64,000 nucleotides of DNA from Erinaceus europaeus (GCF_950295315.1 NC_080171.1:28278682-28342681), one strand, 5' to 3'; counted from the stretch's first letter, positions 6,703 to 16,645 are shown. The notes: generated by a model from the sequence alone, not told the origin. Made by a program: numbers and translations.

Positions 6703-9338
6703 CTGCCACTGTTCGTAACAGAACTCCCCGCTTAGATTGGCTTTCTAATGAGCCTGTCTGGGTGGAACAGTGGCCTTTGCCTAGGGAGAAGCTAGAAATT
6801 TTAAAAAAACTCGTCCAAGAGCAGTTATCGTTGGGACACATTCGTCATTCTCGGAGCCCATGGAATACTCCAGTCTTTGTAATTAAAAAGCGCTCAGGAA
6901 AATGGCGCCTCCTCCAAGATCTTCGTGCAGTTAATAAAACCATGCAGGTTTGGGGCTCCCCCCAAAGGGGTTTGCCTCTTGCTTCCGCAATTCCCACAGG
7001 AATTCCAATCATAGCTATTGATATACAGGATTGTTTTTTCTCTATTCCCTTACACCCACAAGATTGTAAACGTTTTGCTTTCTCTGTTCCTTCTATTAAT
7101 AATGCCAGCCCTGCCGATAGATTTGAATGGGTGGTACTGCCCCAGGGCATGGCTAATAGTCCTACTATTTGTCAAGAGGTTGTTAAATCTGCCCTTTTCC
7201 CATATATTCATAAGGGCCTTAAGGTTTTCCATTATATGGATGACGTGTTAATATGGGGAGAATTAGATACAGATCTCTCCGCCCTACGTGATTTTCTAAT
7301 CCCTGCCTTAAAGAGAAGTGGACTTAATGTAGCTCCTGAGAAGATACAGCTAATCCCTCCAATATCTTTCTTAGGCTCAGAGATTTCCCTAACGCAGATT
7401 CGTCCTTTAAAACCTTGTGTTACTTTTCCTTCTAATCTCACTCTTGCTTCTTTACAAAGTTTTCTTGGAAATTTGAATTGGCTTAGGCAGTATCTTTATC
7501 TGCCTACGAGCTGCCTGCAACCACTGTTCGATCTGTTAAAAGGAAACAAACAGCCCTCCTCAAAGCGTATGTTAACCCCCGAAGCATCCTTGGCTCTGGA
7601 AAAAGTTAACCAGGCTCTCCAGGACATGCACCTCGTTCGATTCTCCCCCTCCTCTCCAGTAAATCTTCTAATCTTTAACTCCACCCCCACGGTAGTGGGG
7701 GCATTGTGGCAGAAACATGGCGTTCTCGAATGGCTTCATACGCCAGTAGGCGGAGCTCCAAGACTCCTTACCGAGATTGATGCCTTAGCATTTATGGTTC
7801 GCCAAGGAAGAAACAGATCGGTTCAGGTCTTAGGAAGGGAACCAGATTCAATCATTCTTCCCTTTTCTCTCACTGATACAGAATGGCTCATACGCCACCA
7901 TTCTCGTTTTGCCATAAGTTTAATGGGTTTTCCAGGACAATTAGATAATCATTTTCCCTCTAATAATTTGATAGCTTCTTTACCTCTGTTGCCTCTACTA
8001 GTACCTAAACTTTTCTCTCGAGATCCCATCCCCTCTGCTCCTACAGTGTTCACTGATGGTGGAAAAAAGGGAGCTGCTGCCCTTATATATTATCCAGACC
8101 AGCAATACCCCAAACCTCTCTTTACTGAACTTCCTGATAATTCCCCTCAGTACAAAGAACTTTATGCTGTTTTCCTTGCATTAAAAGCTGTACCAGAATC
8201 CTTCAACCTTTTTTCTGACAGTGTGTATACTGTTAACTTACTTCCATGGCTTGCTCGATCTTATGTAAGAATTGATGACAACCCACTTTCTCCTCTTTTA
8301 ATTCAAATTGCCTCTATGCTCTGTTCTCGAACCCATCCACTGTATGTTCAGCACCTACGTTCCCACAGCCCTCTTCCTGGTCCCCTGTCCGAAGGGAATG
8401 CTGCAGCTGACCGCCTTGCCTCCACAGGAATTCTCCTAGCCTCTGTCTCTAATCCTGCTGACTTTCATTCCCTAACCCATGTTAATCTTAAAGGTCTTCG
8501 AGCTCGATTTCCTGATATTCCTCTGCCACAGTTAAAACATATTCTTGCTACATGTTCCTCCTGTGCAGGTCTAATCAAAACACCTGCTATTCAGACTCTA
8601 GGGGTTAATCCTCGAGGTTTAAAAGCCAACGCTCTTTGGCAAATTGATGTTACCCACATACCTAACTTTGGCAAACAAAAATATGTGTTCGTCTCAATTG
8701 ATACCTTCTCTAAGTTTATGTGGGCTACAGCTCAAACTGGAGAAAACTCAAAAAAGCTTATAAGCCATATGCTCTCCTGTTTTGCTGTAATGGGCTTACC
8801 TCTTCAACTTAAAACGGATAATGGACCTGCTTTTACCAGCAAACAATTTAAAGATTTTTGTTCCCTCTGGAACATTACTCATACTACAGGCATTCCGTAT
8901 AATCCACAGGGACAAGGCATTGTTGAGAGGGCCCATCAAACTCTTAAGGCTCAATTAAATAAAGAAAAAGGGGAAATGTACCCCCCTAATATCCAGCTGG
9001 CAAAAGCCTTAACTACATTAAATCTCTTTAATATTTACAAAAACTCCGACCAACCTCCTATAATTCTTCATTGGCAAACACCACCCACCCTCCCAGCTAT
9101 TAAAGTCAAATGGAAAGACCCACTTGATAAAATTTGGAAAGGACCTGACCCCCTGTTGACTATGGGGAGGGGTTTCGCATGTATTTTTCCACAAAATTAC
9201 TCCAAGCCTGTTTGGGTTCCTGCCCGCCATGTCCGGCAATACCCACATGATGGTGCTGATATCCCTGAAGAACAAGAAACACTGCAAGAAGACTGGCTGC
9301 AAGAGGACTGGCTACAGGATGCACCCCAGGATCCATAA
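6678..9338 (+). CDS. pol: Pol: reverse transcriptase, RNase H, integrase
   Basis: The pol frame opens at 6678 after an in-frame TAG and stays open for 886 codons; the first ATG is at 6762, and residue numbers here count from it. The frame is -1 relative to pro, so a second frameshift is expected. Reverse transcriptase: LPQGMANSP near 125 and the catalytic YMDD at 158-161. RNase H: TDGG with D432, then Glu and Asp of the active site. Integrase: HX3H at 569/573, CX2C at 598/601, and the catalytic D629, D686, E722 with exactly 35 residues between the last two. A C-terminal DNA-binding domain follows. No internal stop is present, which agrees with a recent insertion. It ends in repeats of EDWLQ. 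Confidence 0.93.
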   Translation, partial: TQPAPPILTATVRNRTPRLDWLSNEPVWVEQWPLPREKLEILKKLVQEQLSLGHIRHSRSPWNTPVFVIKKRSGKWRLLQDLRAVNKTMQVWGSPQRGLPLASAIPTGIPIIAIDIQDCFFSIPLHPQDCKRFAFSVPSINNASPADRFEWVVLPQGMANSPTICQEVVKSALFPYIHKGLKVFHYMDDVLIWGELDTDLSALRDFLIPALKRSGLNVAPEKIQLIPPISFLGSEISLTQIRPLKPCVTFPSNLTLASLQSFLGNLNWLRQYLYLPTSCLQPLFDLLKGNKQPSSKRMLTPEASLALEKVNQALQDMHLVRFSPSSPVNLLIFNSTPTVVGALWQKHGVLEWLHTPVGGAPRLLTEIDALAFMVRQGRNRSVQVLGREPDSIILPFSLTDTEWLIRHHSRFAISLMGFPGQLDNHFPSNNLIASLPLLPLLVPKLFSRDPIPSAPTVFTDGGKKGAAALIYYPDQQYPKPLFTELPDNSPQYKELYAVFLALKAVPESFNLFSDSVYTVNLLPWLARSYVRIDDNPLSPLLIQIASMLCSRTHPLYVQHLRSHSPLPGPLSEGNAAADRLASTGILLASVSNPADFHSLTHVNLKGLRARFPDIPLPQLKHILATCSSCAGLIKTPAIQTLGVNPRGLKANALWQIDVTHIPNFGKQKYVFVSIDTFSKFMWATAQTGENSKKLISHMLSCFAVMGLPLQLKTDNGPAFTSKQFKDFCSLWNITHTTGIPYNPQGQGIVERAHQTLKAQLNKEKGEMYPPNIQLAKALTTLNLFNIYKNSDQPPIILHWQTPPTLPAIKVKWKDPLDKIWKGPDPLLTMGRGFACIFPQNYSKPVWVPARHVRQYPHDGADIPEEQETLQEDWLQEDWLQDAPQDP
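6690..6696 (+). promoter_or_regulatory. Candidate pro-pol shift site (non-canonical)
   Basis: The pro and pol frames overlap only at 6678-6702. Within this overlap no classical slippery heptamer exists; the C-run CCCCCAA at 6690-6696 is the best place for a -1 slip, with full re-pairing only in the P site. Low certainty. Confidence 0.35.
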
Positions 9339-9567
9339 TACAGCATGGCAGAATCAAAAAAAAAAAAATCTGATTCACAGAACTCTCCCCCCCCCACCCC
9401 CGAATGAATGTCTTATGCTATGACTGGCCAGTTGTGTTTTGTGAGTGAGTGAGTGAAAAAAAAAAAAATTGAGTGAGTTGAGTGACCAAAATTTTTGTAT
9501 GACCCATTGTGCTCAGAGTACTCTGAAAGTTAACTGACTTTATATCAAACGGCTGGACGCAGCCATG

Positions 9568-9589
9568 GTTTCTGGAGACGTCCAGAAAC
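9568..9589 (+). promoter_or_regulatory. Hairpin, 9-bp perfect stem
   Basis: GTTTCTGGA and TCCAGAAAC pair perfectly around the tetraloop GACG. It lies in the proviral non-coding segment and is a candidate RNA element. Confidence 0.6.
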
Positions 9590-9803
9590 AGTCCAAAAAT
9601 TGTTCATTCCCCCTTTTGATTTCTTTTTTAAGTCTTGATATCAATATGAAATGTTTAGTCTTAAACTGTGTGAGTAAAGATGGTTCAACTATGACAGTAG
9701 TTCTAAATTCACATTTGAAATGATATATCTTATTTACAAGTTTTTCTCCTCCTGTGTGTTATAAACTATATGTTTAATATGCGTGTTTCAAGTTTGGTAA
9801 ACA

Positions 9804-9838
9804 TTAACTTGACAGTTAAATCGTAACTTCGAAGTTAC
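9804..9838 (+). promoter_or_regulatory. Two adjacent inverted repeats
   Basis: TTAACT/AGTTAA with a 4-nt loop (9804-9819), followed by the perfect 16-bp palindrome GTAACTTCGAAGTTAC (9823-9838). Confidence 0.55.
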
Positions 9839-9953
9839 ATTTTTACGAGAAGAGGTAAAATCAATTCATTTAAGTAACTGAGTGTTTAAGGTAAAACTCT
9901 AAATATTCAATGTGACAATTCATCATCTCCTAAGTTAAAATACAAATTCTCTA

Positions 9954-9992
9954 TACAGGACATTTTTGGAGGGCCCCCAAAAATGTCCTGTA
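9954..9992 (+). promoter_or_regulatory. Hairpin, 16-bp perfect stem
   Basis: TACAGGACATTTTTGG (9954-9969) and its exact reverse complement (9977-9992) enclose the loop AGGGCCC. The perfect pairing in an otherwise AT-rich tract suggests selection for RNA structure, such as an export or packaging element (inference). Confidence 0.75.
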
Positions 9993-11195
9993 AGCTATCT
10001 TGTGGAAATTAATCCACAACAAATTTGGCATCAATCTGATATTGTAAATGTACCAAAAAAAAAAAAATTTGTCACTAAAATGTGTTAACTCTAGTAACCT
10101 GAGTTTGCTTAAAAACCCAATGTAAAAATAGTCAAGAATCAATATATGTAAATTAAACTCGGTATGAAAACTTTGCTATATAAAGACTGCTACATGAGGT
10201 CACGTAAGATGACCTTTACACAAAATTATAAAGATACCTAAACCAGTTATAATCATTGAGTTATCAATTGTAGTAAACTTCTAATTTGTTACAAAGTTTT
10301 TTCATAAGTAATTGACTACAGCTATGACAAGCCTTCGCATAAAGAAGCATCTGCTCATATAGAATCCACAGAAATCCATCTTGGACCCCTGACCTCTGAC
10401 ATCACCCACAATTACAGCCATCCCCAGAAACCCATGATGTGACCTGACACGATCTGGAGAACCTGATTCACAGACTCCGAAGGACAAGACTTTCCTACTG
10501 CCTTTCTCTCAACCATCGGTGTCTGCTCTTCCTGCTTCTGTTTCGCCCATCATGTTTTGGCGGTTCCAGGTCACTCTCTACAGAGAAGAAAAGTTCCGGT
10601 GGCCGTCCTCCTCCATCAAGATAGACGTGTGGCATTTATTTCCTGGCCGTTGACATTGGACTGATGCTTCTATAGAACTTGCTGGACACTCCTTTTATAC
10701 TCCTGGACTTCTTGAAGAATGACTGTAGCAGGCTGACTCGGGATTTTGCAATGCCAGATCACCCCTCTAGCCCCTCGGCTTATCAGGCCCCCACTCCTCC
10801 ACCCATCAGGCTCACTCTGTCTCTTGCTACTCTTACTTATCTCTCCGTCTTGTGCTAGTTCTTTTTAAAGACACTTACACACTATCATTCTGCTTTCTTC
10901 CCAACAGGTTTCCGTTCACCCCTACACTGCTATTCCCCTGACAGAGATGAAGCCTTTTACAGACATTGACCCAGTTATATATGGCCATTAAGTAAGAGGA
11001 AGATGTTGGGGAATTGTGAGGATATGGTTGAGCTTGAAAGGGCTTGAGCCTGAGGGGTGTGTCAATCCTGTTAGTCTCTCTCTCCACGGAGAGGTTGAGC
11101 AAGGAGGGACAGTAGAACCCCAAAAAAGGTGTGCCTCTTATCAGTCTCCCTGCCTCACAAAGTGCCCCACACTCCTGATACCATGGCAAAAAGTT

Positions 11196-11212
11196 AAAAA
11201 GAAAGGGGGAGA
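11196..11212 (+). promoter_or_regulatory. Polypurine tract
   Basis: AAAAAGAAAGGGGGAGA directly before the 3' LTR. It primes plus-strand DNA synthesis. Confidence 0.92.
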
Positions 11213-11660
11213 TGTTGGGTAGTTGCCATCTCCCCCTGGCTTCTTCTTATCCATATGGCTATATAGGGATTTACTGATCCAAAGGTTTGGTCTATTTACA
11301 TAAATCACTTTTACATAAAGCACTCCAGGGCATTGGTGGTTCAGTGATAGGATTCTCGCCTGTTCCGCCCCCTCCTTGTCACACTCTGATTTTCACCAGT
11401 CACTTTTCTCTCCACCCTCTCTATATCACATCCTGTTTCCACCCTACTTGGAGAGTATAAAAACAGCTGCTCTTCTGATTAAAGACACTTGGAAATTGCT
11501 TTCCGGCTCCGAGAGTTCCAGAGTGTATCTCCTGTGGAAGTTGGTGCAGCACGAGTTCCTGATCCCTCTCCCACACAGCAGCCTAGATCAGCTCCAGTTG
11601 AGTTCTCTCCAACCCAGAGAGCACTAGCTCGGGAAGAAGTACCCTCAGGCTATCCCGGCA
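11213..11660 (+). repeat. 3' LTR
   Basis: 448 bp, identical by eye to the 5' LTR except G at 11346. The solo LTR also has G there, so the 5' LTR base is the derived one. TATA is at 11456-11463, ATTAAA at 11478-11483 and the tRNA-Gly-like segment at 11330-11362. Confidence 0.95.
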
Positions 11661-11666
11661 TTGTTT
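11661..11666. repeat. Target-site duplication, right
   Basis: TTGTTT, identical to 3927-3932. Confidence 0.9.
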
Positions 11667-11667
11667 A

Positions 11668-11790
11668 TTTGTTTTTACCAGGGCTCTAGTATAGCTCTAG
11701 TTGAAGACAGTGCTAAGGGCTGAATTTGTGACATTAGAGCCTCAGCATGATAATCTATTGCACAACCATTCTGCTAACTCCCTGACCTGT
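11668..11790 (-). repeat. SINE (type D), antisense
   Basis: Inverted 'gaggctc' and head region ('attagagcctcagcatgataatctattgcacaacc'). The provirus inserted beside it. Confidence 0.5.
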
Positions 11791-12210
11791 AGTCAGACTT
11801 TTCAGTAGAGCACAGTGGCTGGTGAAGTGGCCCAGGTGACAGAGTGGTGGGAGGGAGCAGTGCAGCCCCTGTCCCCAGGGGCCTTGAGGCTGGAGGGACA
11901 GAGCCGCGCACACAGCGCACCCCCACCTCTAGGCTGCTGAGACATCTGTTCATGTGGCAGCTCCGTCTCTTGCGCTGTCTTCAGCAGGTTCCCTCTGAGG
12001 TGACACCTGTCCCCTGTTGTCCCCATAGTGGAGCAGACTCCTGCCTGGTGCTCCCATGTTGGTGGCAGGCAAGGGAAGGAGTTCCATGCACTTGTCCGTC
12101 TGTCTGTCCGACATGGCTAGAGGCTTGTGTCCTTTTGCTCTAGCCTTCTCTGACCTGTTTTTTGGGGACTGAAAATGGCCTGGGAAAGTGTTCACTTTGA
12201 GCTATCTTTT
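11791..12210. other. No feature recognised
   Basis: GC-richer unique sequence. Overlapping open frames on both strands show no lipocalin or other domain. Confidence 0.4.
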
Positions 12211-12213
12211 TTC

Positions 12214-12430
12214 TTTTCTTTTTAAAAATATTTTTATTTGTTTTATTTATTTGGGATAGAGACAAAGAAATGAAGAGGGAAGCAGAGAGAGAGAGAGATG
12301 CACTGCCTCACTGCTTGTGAAGCTTATGAAGCTTACGAAACTGCAGGTGGGGGCCAGGAGCTTGAACCTGGGTCTTTCTTTGCACATTGTAATGTGCGCA
12401 CTCAAGCAGGTGCACCACCACCCAGGTCCT
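12214..12430 (-). repeat. SINE (type A), antisense
   Basis: T-rich start, then 'gcttgtgaagctt', 'ctgcaggtgggg', 'gcttgaacctgggt' and 'caggtgcaccaccacccagg', the inverted tRNA head. Confidence 0.85.
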
Positions 12431-12475
12431 GAGCTTCCATCTGGCACTAGGGAAAGCTTCAGCATCATGCTGTCT

Positions 12476-12477
12476 CT

Positions 12478-12518
<41 letters not shown>
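12476..12518. repeat. (CT)n microsatellite
   Basis: CT dinucleotide run. Confidence 0.95.
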
Positions 12519-12519
<1 letters not shown>

Positions 12520-12599
12520 TAAAGGGTTAAGACTGATGAGTCTCCTCTGGGCAAAGAGACAGCAGTGTCTAGGTTTTTGATTCTCTCTCTTTTTAAGAA

Positions 12600-12808
12600 A
12601 TTTGTTTTGTTTTATTTTTTTATCCTTATCTTTATTTATCGGATGGAGACAGCCAGAAGTTGTGAGGGGAGAAGGTGAGACAGAGGGAGCAAAACAAAGA
12701 GACACCTGCAACACGGTTTCACTGCTTGTAAAGCTTTCCTCCTGCGAACTTGGGCCCTTTTGCACTGTAACATGTATGCTCAACCAGGTGAGCCACCACC
12801 TGCCCCCC
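12600..12808 (-). repeat. SINE (type A), antisense
   Basis: Ends in 'caaccaggtgagccaccacctg', the inverted tRNA-like head, after the body 'actgcttgtaaagctttcctcc'. Confidence 0.85.
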
Positions 12809-13015
12809 AGCCCAGCCCTGGTTTTTTATCCTCTAGATCTTTAATGACTGTTATGGAAATAGTCTCTTGTTTTGTGGATGAGAATGGCAGTGCCCCCACC
12901 CCCAGAGAGGCTTGGCTCTCCCAGTGTAGGACCCAGCAGCTCCAGAAGGGCCGATGATACGTGTCCCATTTCACACCCACCAATGAAACCAGGACTAAGA
13001 GAAGATAACAACAGT

Positions 13016-13021
13016 TTTATT
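13016..13021 (-). terminator. Poly(A) signal of PAEP
   Basis: AATAAA on the minus strand, about 435 bp beyond the likely stop codon. The bovine gene has a separate untranslated last exon, which would fit here. Confidence 0.65.
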
Positions 13022-13455
13022 TAGAATTTTCAGAGGAGGGTGAGCTCAGAGTGTGGGTGTAGGGTGGGGGGAAGGTGTTGGGGAGGTGTTACAGGCTCTG
13101 CAAGGGCCACACCTGGCTTCTTGAAGGGTGAAGGTGGGCATGGAGAGGCTGCTGTCTCCTGTAGGAGAGATTTGGGGTGCATCTCTTCAACAGAGAAAGA
13201 GCAGTGGACATTCCCCCATTGTAATTTCTGTCCCACCCCCCCATAACCTCTTCCTCCTCATTCTGGCTCCCCTCACCTTTCTTCTTCAGACACCCACCTC
13301 CAAACAAAACTTCAGTCCCCAAGAAAGCACATGCCCAGGACATATTGAATGGCTCCAGGACAAGGCACATTGGCTGCAACATGGCTCCACAGTCCCCAGG
13401 CTCCAACCACTCCCCATGGAGGAGCGGATTCAAGGGACCGCCAAGACACCCCTTT

Positions 13456-15902
13456 CTATGCAGTTCCCCAGGACATGAGGCCTGTGCTGGTACGTACCCC
13501 ACAAGATGGCAGGTAGGGCTCGCCTAGATGCGGCAGGGCTCTGAGGAAGGGAAGAGGGCAGCAGAGTCACAGGTGGGACCTTGATCCAGAGGGGCCCACC
13601 TCAGGGGTCCTGCAGGCCCTTTCAGGATGTAGGGGCTGTGGAATGACAAAGCTGAAGGGGGGCTGGGAAAGCTGGATACTTACCATCAGCTTGGGTCAGG
13701 TCCAGAAGAATCTGGGGCTGCACAGACAGGTCCTCGAGAACACTGACAAATTTCCCCATGACCTTGTCCTTAGTATTCGGGTCCTTGGCTGGGTCGGGGG
13801 GGGTGGAGGGGCAGCAGGTTACCCCCCAGATCCAGGGGGATTTGGTCCAGCTGAGGGGGGATAAAAGCCCCCTTCTACCTGACAGTCAGCTACATAGACT
13901 CCTGCCTGGTATTCTCTCACTATACCCCCCAGAGGGGGCAGTGCTGAGATTCAGCATGGAGAGTGGGTTTCCCAGGATGTCCAGTTTCCCCAGCAGGGCT
14001 GATGTGCTGACAAGTCCCTGGGATTCCCACCCCAGGGTTTCTCCCAGAGATGTATGCCTGGACCCCAGTGTCCTGCTCACCAGAATCTTCCCATCGCTAT
14101 GAAACATCAAGCTGAGTCAAGGGGAGAATTAAGCCCAGAGCTGGCCAGGTACCCACTGCTCAGGTCCTAGTGTCAGCCCCCCCCCCACTTTCTGTGTGAC
14201 ACATTGTTGTCACATAGGCCTGCATCCCCATCCCAGGCTCTAAGGTCAACAAGTTGCAGGGTTGTGTGATCCTTGCAGCACCCAGGTATGGTTAGGTATG
14301 GTCAGGTATGGTCAGTATGGTCAGTATGGTCAGGTATGGTCAGTATGGTCAGGTATGGTCAGTATGGTCAGTATGGTCAGTATGGTCGGTATGGTCGGTA
14401 TGGTCAGGTATGGTCAGTATGGCCAGGTCCCCGGCTGCCCTCCCCTGCAGGAGGCACATGGGGGAGGTGAGGCGCACCCAGGAACAGGCAGACCAAGCTC
14501 TTCTCGGGGGCGGTGGTATTCTCCATGCACAGGCTGACTTCTTTCTGGTCCTTGCTCACCACCACCACCTGGTTCTCCTTCGCATCTGAGAGAGAACAGG
14601 ACGGGAGATGAGGTTACAGGATGAGGGAGGAGGCACCAACAGTGTCAGAGCCCATGAGGCCTCACAGCCCAGATCAAAGAGAACTCTGGCCCCTTTCCTT
14701 TTCTTTTTTCTTTTCTTTTTTTTTTTTTTTTTGCCTCCAAGGTTATTGCTGGGGCTCAGTGCCTACACTATGAATTCACTGCTTCTGGAGGCTATTTTCT
14801 CCCCTTTGTTGCCCTTGTTGTTTATCTTCGTTGTTATTGCTGTCGTTGGATAGGACAGACAGAAATCAAGGGAGGAGGGGAAGACAGAGAAGGAGAGAAA
14901 GATAGACATCTGCAGACCTGCTTCACCACCTGTGAAACAACCCCCCTGCAGGTGGGGAGCTGGGGGCTTGAACATGTGCACTTAACCCACTGCACGACCG
15001 CCCAGCCCCCTCTGGCCCCTCTTAAAGGGTGGGGGAGCCTATGGGTGTGGTTGTGGGGTCTAAGCACTTACAGTTAATGCTGTAGTAGGCGGGGTTGCTG
15101 GTTTTCTCAGCCAGGATGGCTTTCTCCACACACTTGTTGTCCTCCCTGGGGATGGGGACAGAATCAAGTGGGTACTTGAACATGAGCAGCACCTCATGGA
15201 AGATGGGGCTCAGGCCCTGAGGACCTGGACACCCTGGGACTGCGAGCACCATAAGGAAAGCAGGTCCCCCCAGACACCTGCCCAGCACTGTTCTGAGCCG
15301 GGTGCCCCCAGGGACACACCCACCATTCAGAGAGGGTGATCTCCAAGTTGTTCTCAGGGGTGAGTGCCAGAGCCTTGACGAACACTTTCAGGTGGGTGTT
15401 CTTGGCATCCAGGAGGGCGATGTTGTTGGCTGCCATGGCCACGGTGTACCACTTCCCAGGCAGCTGGGGAGACCATATTCTCACTTGGAGGCAGAAGGGG
15501 ACTTGGGTCCCACTGGGAACACTCTACCCACCCCATTCTGGCAGGAGAGGTAGTGAGCTGTGGCAGAAGATGGCTCTCTGCCACCCACTCAACACGGTTT
15601 GTGGGATTCCCTGGATTTTGACTGCCCCTCTGTGTTAGCCCGTTAATCCAGGAGGATTAAAGTCCAGAAGTGAGTCATCAAGCTGGACTGGGGGGATGCA
15701 GGGCAGAGCAGATCTTCCCTGACACCATGGCTTCCATGTGACACTGCCTAGATGCCTACTGCCCTACTCCCAGACAGCTCACCCCTTACCCCCAGCCCAG
15801 TCACCCACAGACCTTCTGGATGTCCACATCCTTCATGGGCTGGGGGACATCGATGGCCTGGACGGCACACACGAGGGCCAGGGCGAGCAGGACACACTTC
15901 AT
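13456..15902 (-). CDS. PAEP: Beta-lactoglobulin / glycodelin-like lipocalin
   Basis: Secreted lipocalin, the milk-whey carrier of retinoids and fatty acids (glycodelin in primates). Coding exons, minus strand: 15813-15902, 15324-15463, 15072-15145, 14478-14585, 13684-13788 and probably 13456-13481. Lengths 90, 140, 74, 108 and 105 nt agree with the bovine gene, and all borders are GT-AG in consistent phase. The signal peptide is MKCVLLALALVCAVQA. Exon 2 carries the lipocalin GKWY motif and the family-typical NNIALLDAKNTHLKV; exon 3 has the Cys of EDNKC and exon 4 CMENTTAPEKSL. With the best acceptor in exon 6 the protein has 180 residues and ends GLMSWGTA, lacking the usual C-terminal Cys. 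An acceptor 5 nt upstream keeps a Cys but has no nearby stop. The free thiol of bovine CQC is also missing (CLF). Identity is firm, the C-terminus uncertain. Confidence 0.92.
14283..14427. repeat. GTATGGTCAG minisatellite in PAEP intron
   Basis: About fourteen head-to-tail units of GTATGGTCAG or GGTATGGTCAG with rare variants (TCGG, TTAG, GCCA), between exons 4 and 5. Confidence 0.95.
14696..15010 (-). repeat. SINE (type B, long), antisense, in PAEP intron
   Basis: Poly(T), then 'ggttattgctggggctcagtg', 'gttggataggacag', 'ctgcttcaccacctgtgaa' and 'ccctgcaggtgggga', ending in 'cccagcccc'. Confidence 0.9.
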
Positions 15903-15972
15903 GGCTGTGGTGGTAGTTGTAGCTCTGAGCTCGGAGAGTGACTGATGGAGGCTGAGCAGCAGACCCAGGGCC

Positions 15973-15980
15973 TCTTATAA
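15973..15980 (-). promoter_or_regulatory. TATA box of PAEP
   Basis: TTATAAGA on the minus strand, 70 bp before the ATG. It implies a short 5' UTR of about 45 nt. Confidence 0.75.
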
Positions 15981-16645
15981 GAGGTGCATCGTCCAGAGCT
16001 GGGTCACACCAGTCAGCCACTCCCCCACACACTTCCTAGAATCCCCTGGACACCTCTCCCAAGGCCCTGGGGGTTTCCTCCTCCTGGACAGCAGGGTGTC
16101 TCTTTCCTCTGAGTTCAAATAGGAAGGGGCTTTGTCCCTGGGGTTTGAACAGTTCCTGGAACAACACAGGGAATGGGTCTGGGGTTCAGGACAGGTGGGC
16201 TGCCAGCACCAGGGACACTTCCTGGGTCAGGCCCCTAGACAAGGACACGTCAGAGCTAGAGGAGCACCTAGTTGTGAGTTGAGGGAAGGAAAGTCCAGGC
16301 CAGGCCCATGGATCGGCCCATATGGAGACTCACACCATCACACACTGGACCAGGCTTGTTCTCAGTGGTCTGAGAGTGTATGTCCCACAGATGTCCCCAG
16401 TATGCTTACAAGCAACCATCCCAAGTGTGTACAGCACCCCTCCAGCCCCCACCAAGTGTCTTCAGCTTTGTTCCTATGTTTAGGATAGCATTCCCCCAAA
16501 ACTCTGGCTTCTCCCAATTCTCCATTTGCTTCTGTTTCACTGTCAGGTCTAAGCACCTTATCATCTCTTTTTCTTGGGCACATGCTCCTCTCTACATTCT
16601 TTTAGCATATGCCCATAAATTTATAATAGTATCAAAAATAAAATT
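15981..16645. other. Upstream flank of PAEP, no gene
   Basis: Unique, fairly GC-rich sequence that should contain the PAEP promoter. No further element is recognised by eye. Confidence 0.4.

Larger units (their letters stand above)
9339..11195 (+). other. Non-coding proviral segment in place of env
   Basis: About 1.85 kb between the pol stop and the polypurine tract with no env-like open frame. 9360-10320 is AT-rich, 10320-11195 is mixed. It holds hairpins at 9568-9589, 9804-9819, 9823-9838, 9954-9992 and 10197-10215. In related env-less elements such a segment often carries an RNA export element. No host gene was recognised in it. Confidence 0.75.
3933..11660 (+). mobile_element. Endogenous betaretrovirus-like provirus, env-less
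   Basis: A 7.7-kb provirus: LTR, primer site, gag, pro, pol, non-coding segment, polypurine tract, LTR. It is flanked by the 6-bp duplication TTGTTT (3927-3932 and 11661-11666), the size typical of betaretroviruses. The two 448-bp LTRs begin TGTTGGG and end CCCGGCA, and by eye differ only at 4066 (T) versus 11346 (G). All three reading frames are open and catalytic motifs are present, so it is young and perhaps still able to make particles within cells. Class II, IAP-like, is my reading from motif style and layout. No env remnant is seen. Confidence 0.95.

Noticed and set aside
10176..10186. TATATAAAG in the proviral non-coding segment as an internal promoter
   Set aside because: An AT-rich context makes such a string likely by chance, and no further promoter element supports it.
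9951..10487. Short minus-strand open frames in the proviral 3' segment as a possible accessory or env gene
   Set aside because: Opposite strand to the provirus, under 65 codons, no signal peptide, transmembrane anchor or envelope cleavage motif. The region is non-coding.
13089..13455. Long extension of the last PAEP exon frame as a new C-terminal domain
   Set aside because: It requires the weaker acceptor and loss of the stop; the sequence has no domain character and corresponds to the 3' UTR in other mammals.
14273..14470. Regularly spaced GTATGG units that could look like a CRISPR array
   Set aside because: The units are contiguous with no spacers, in an intron of a mammalian gene. It is a minisatellite.
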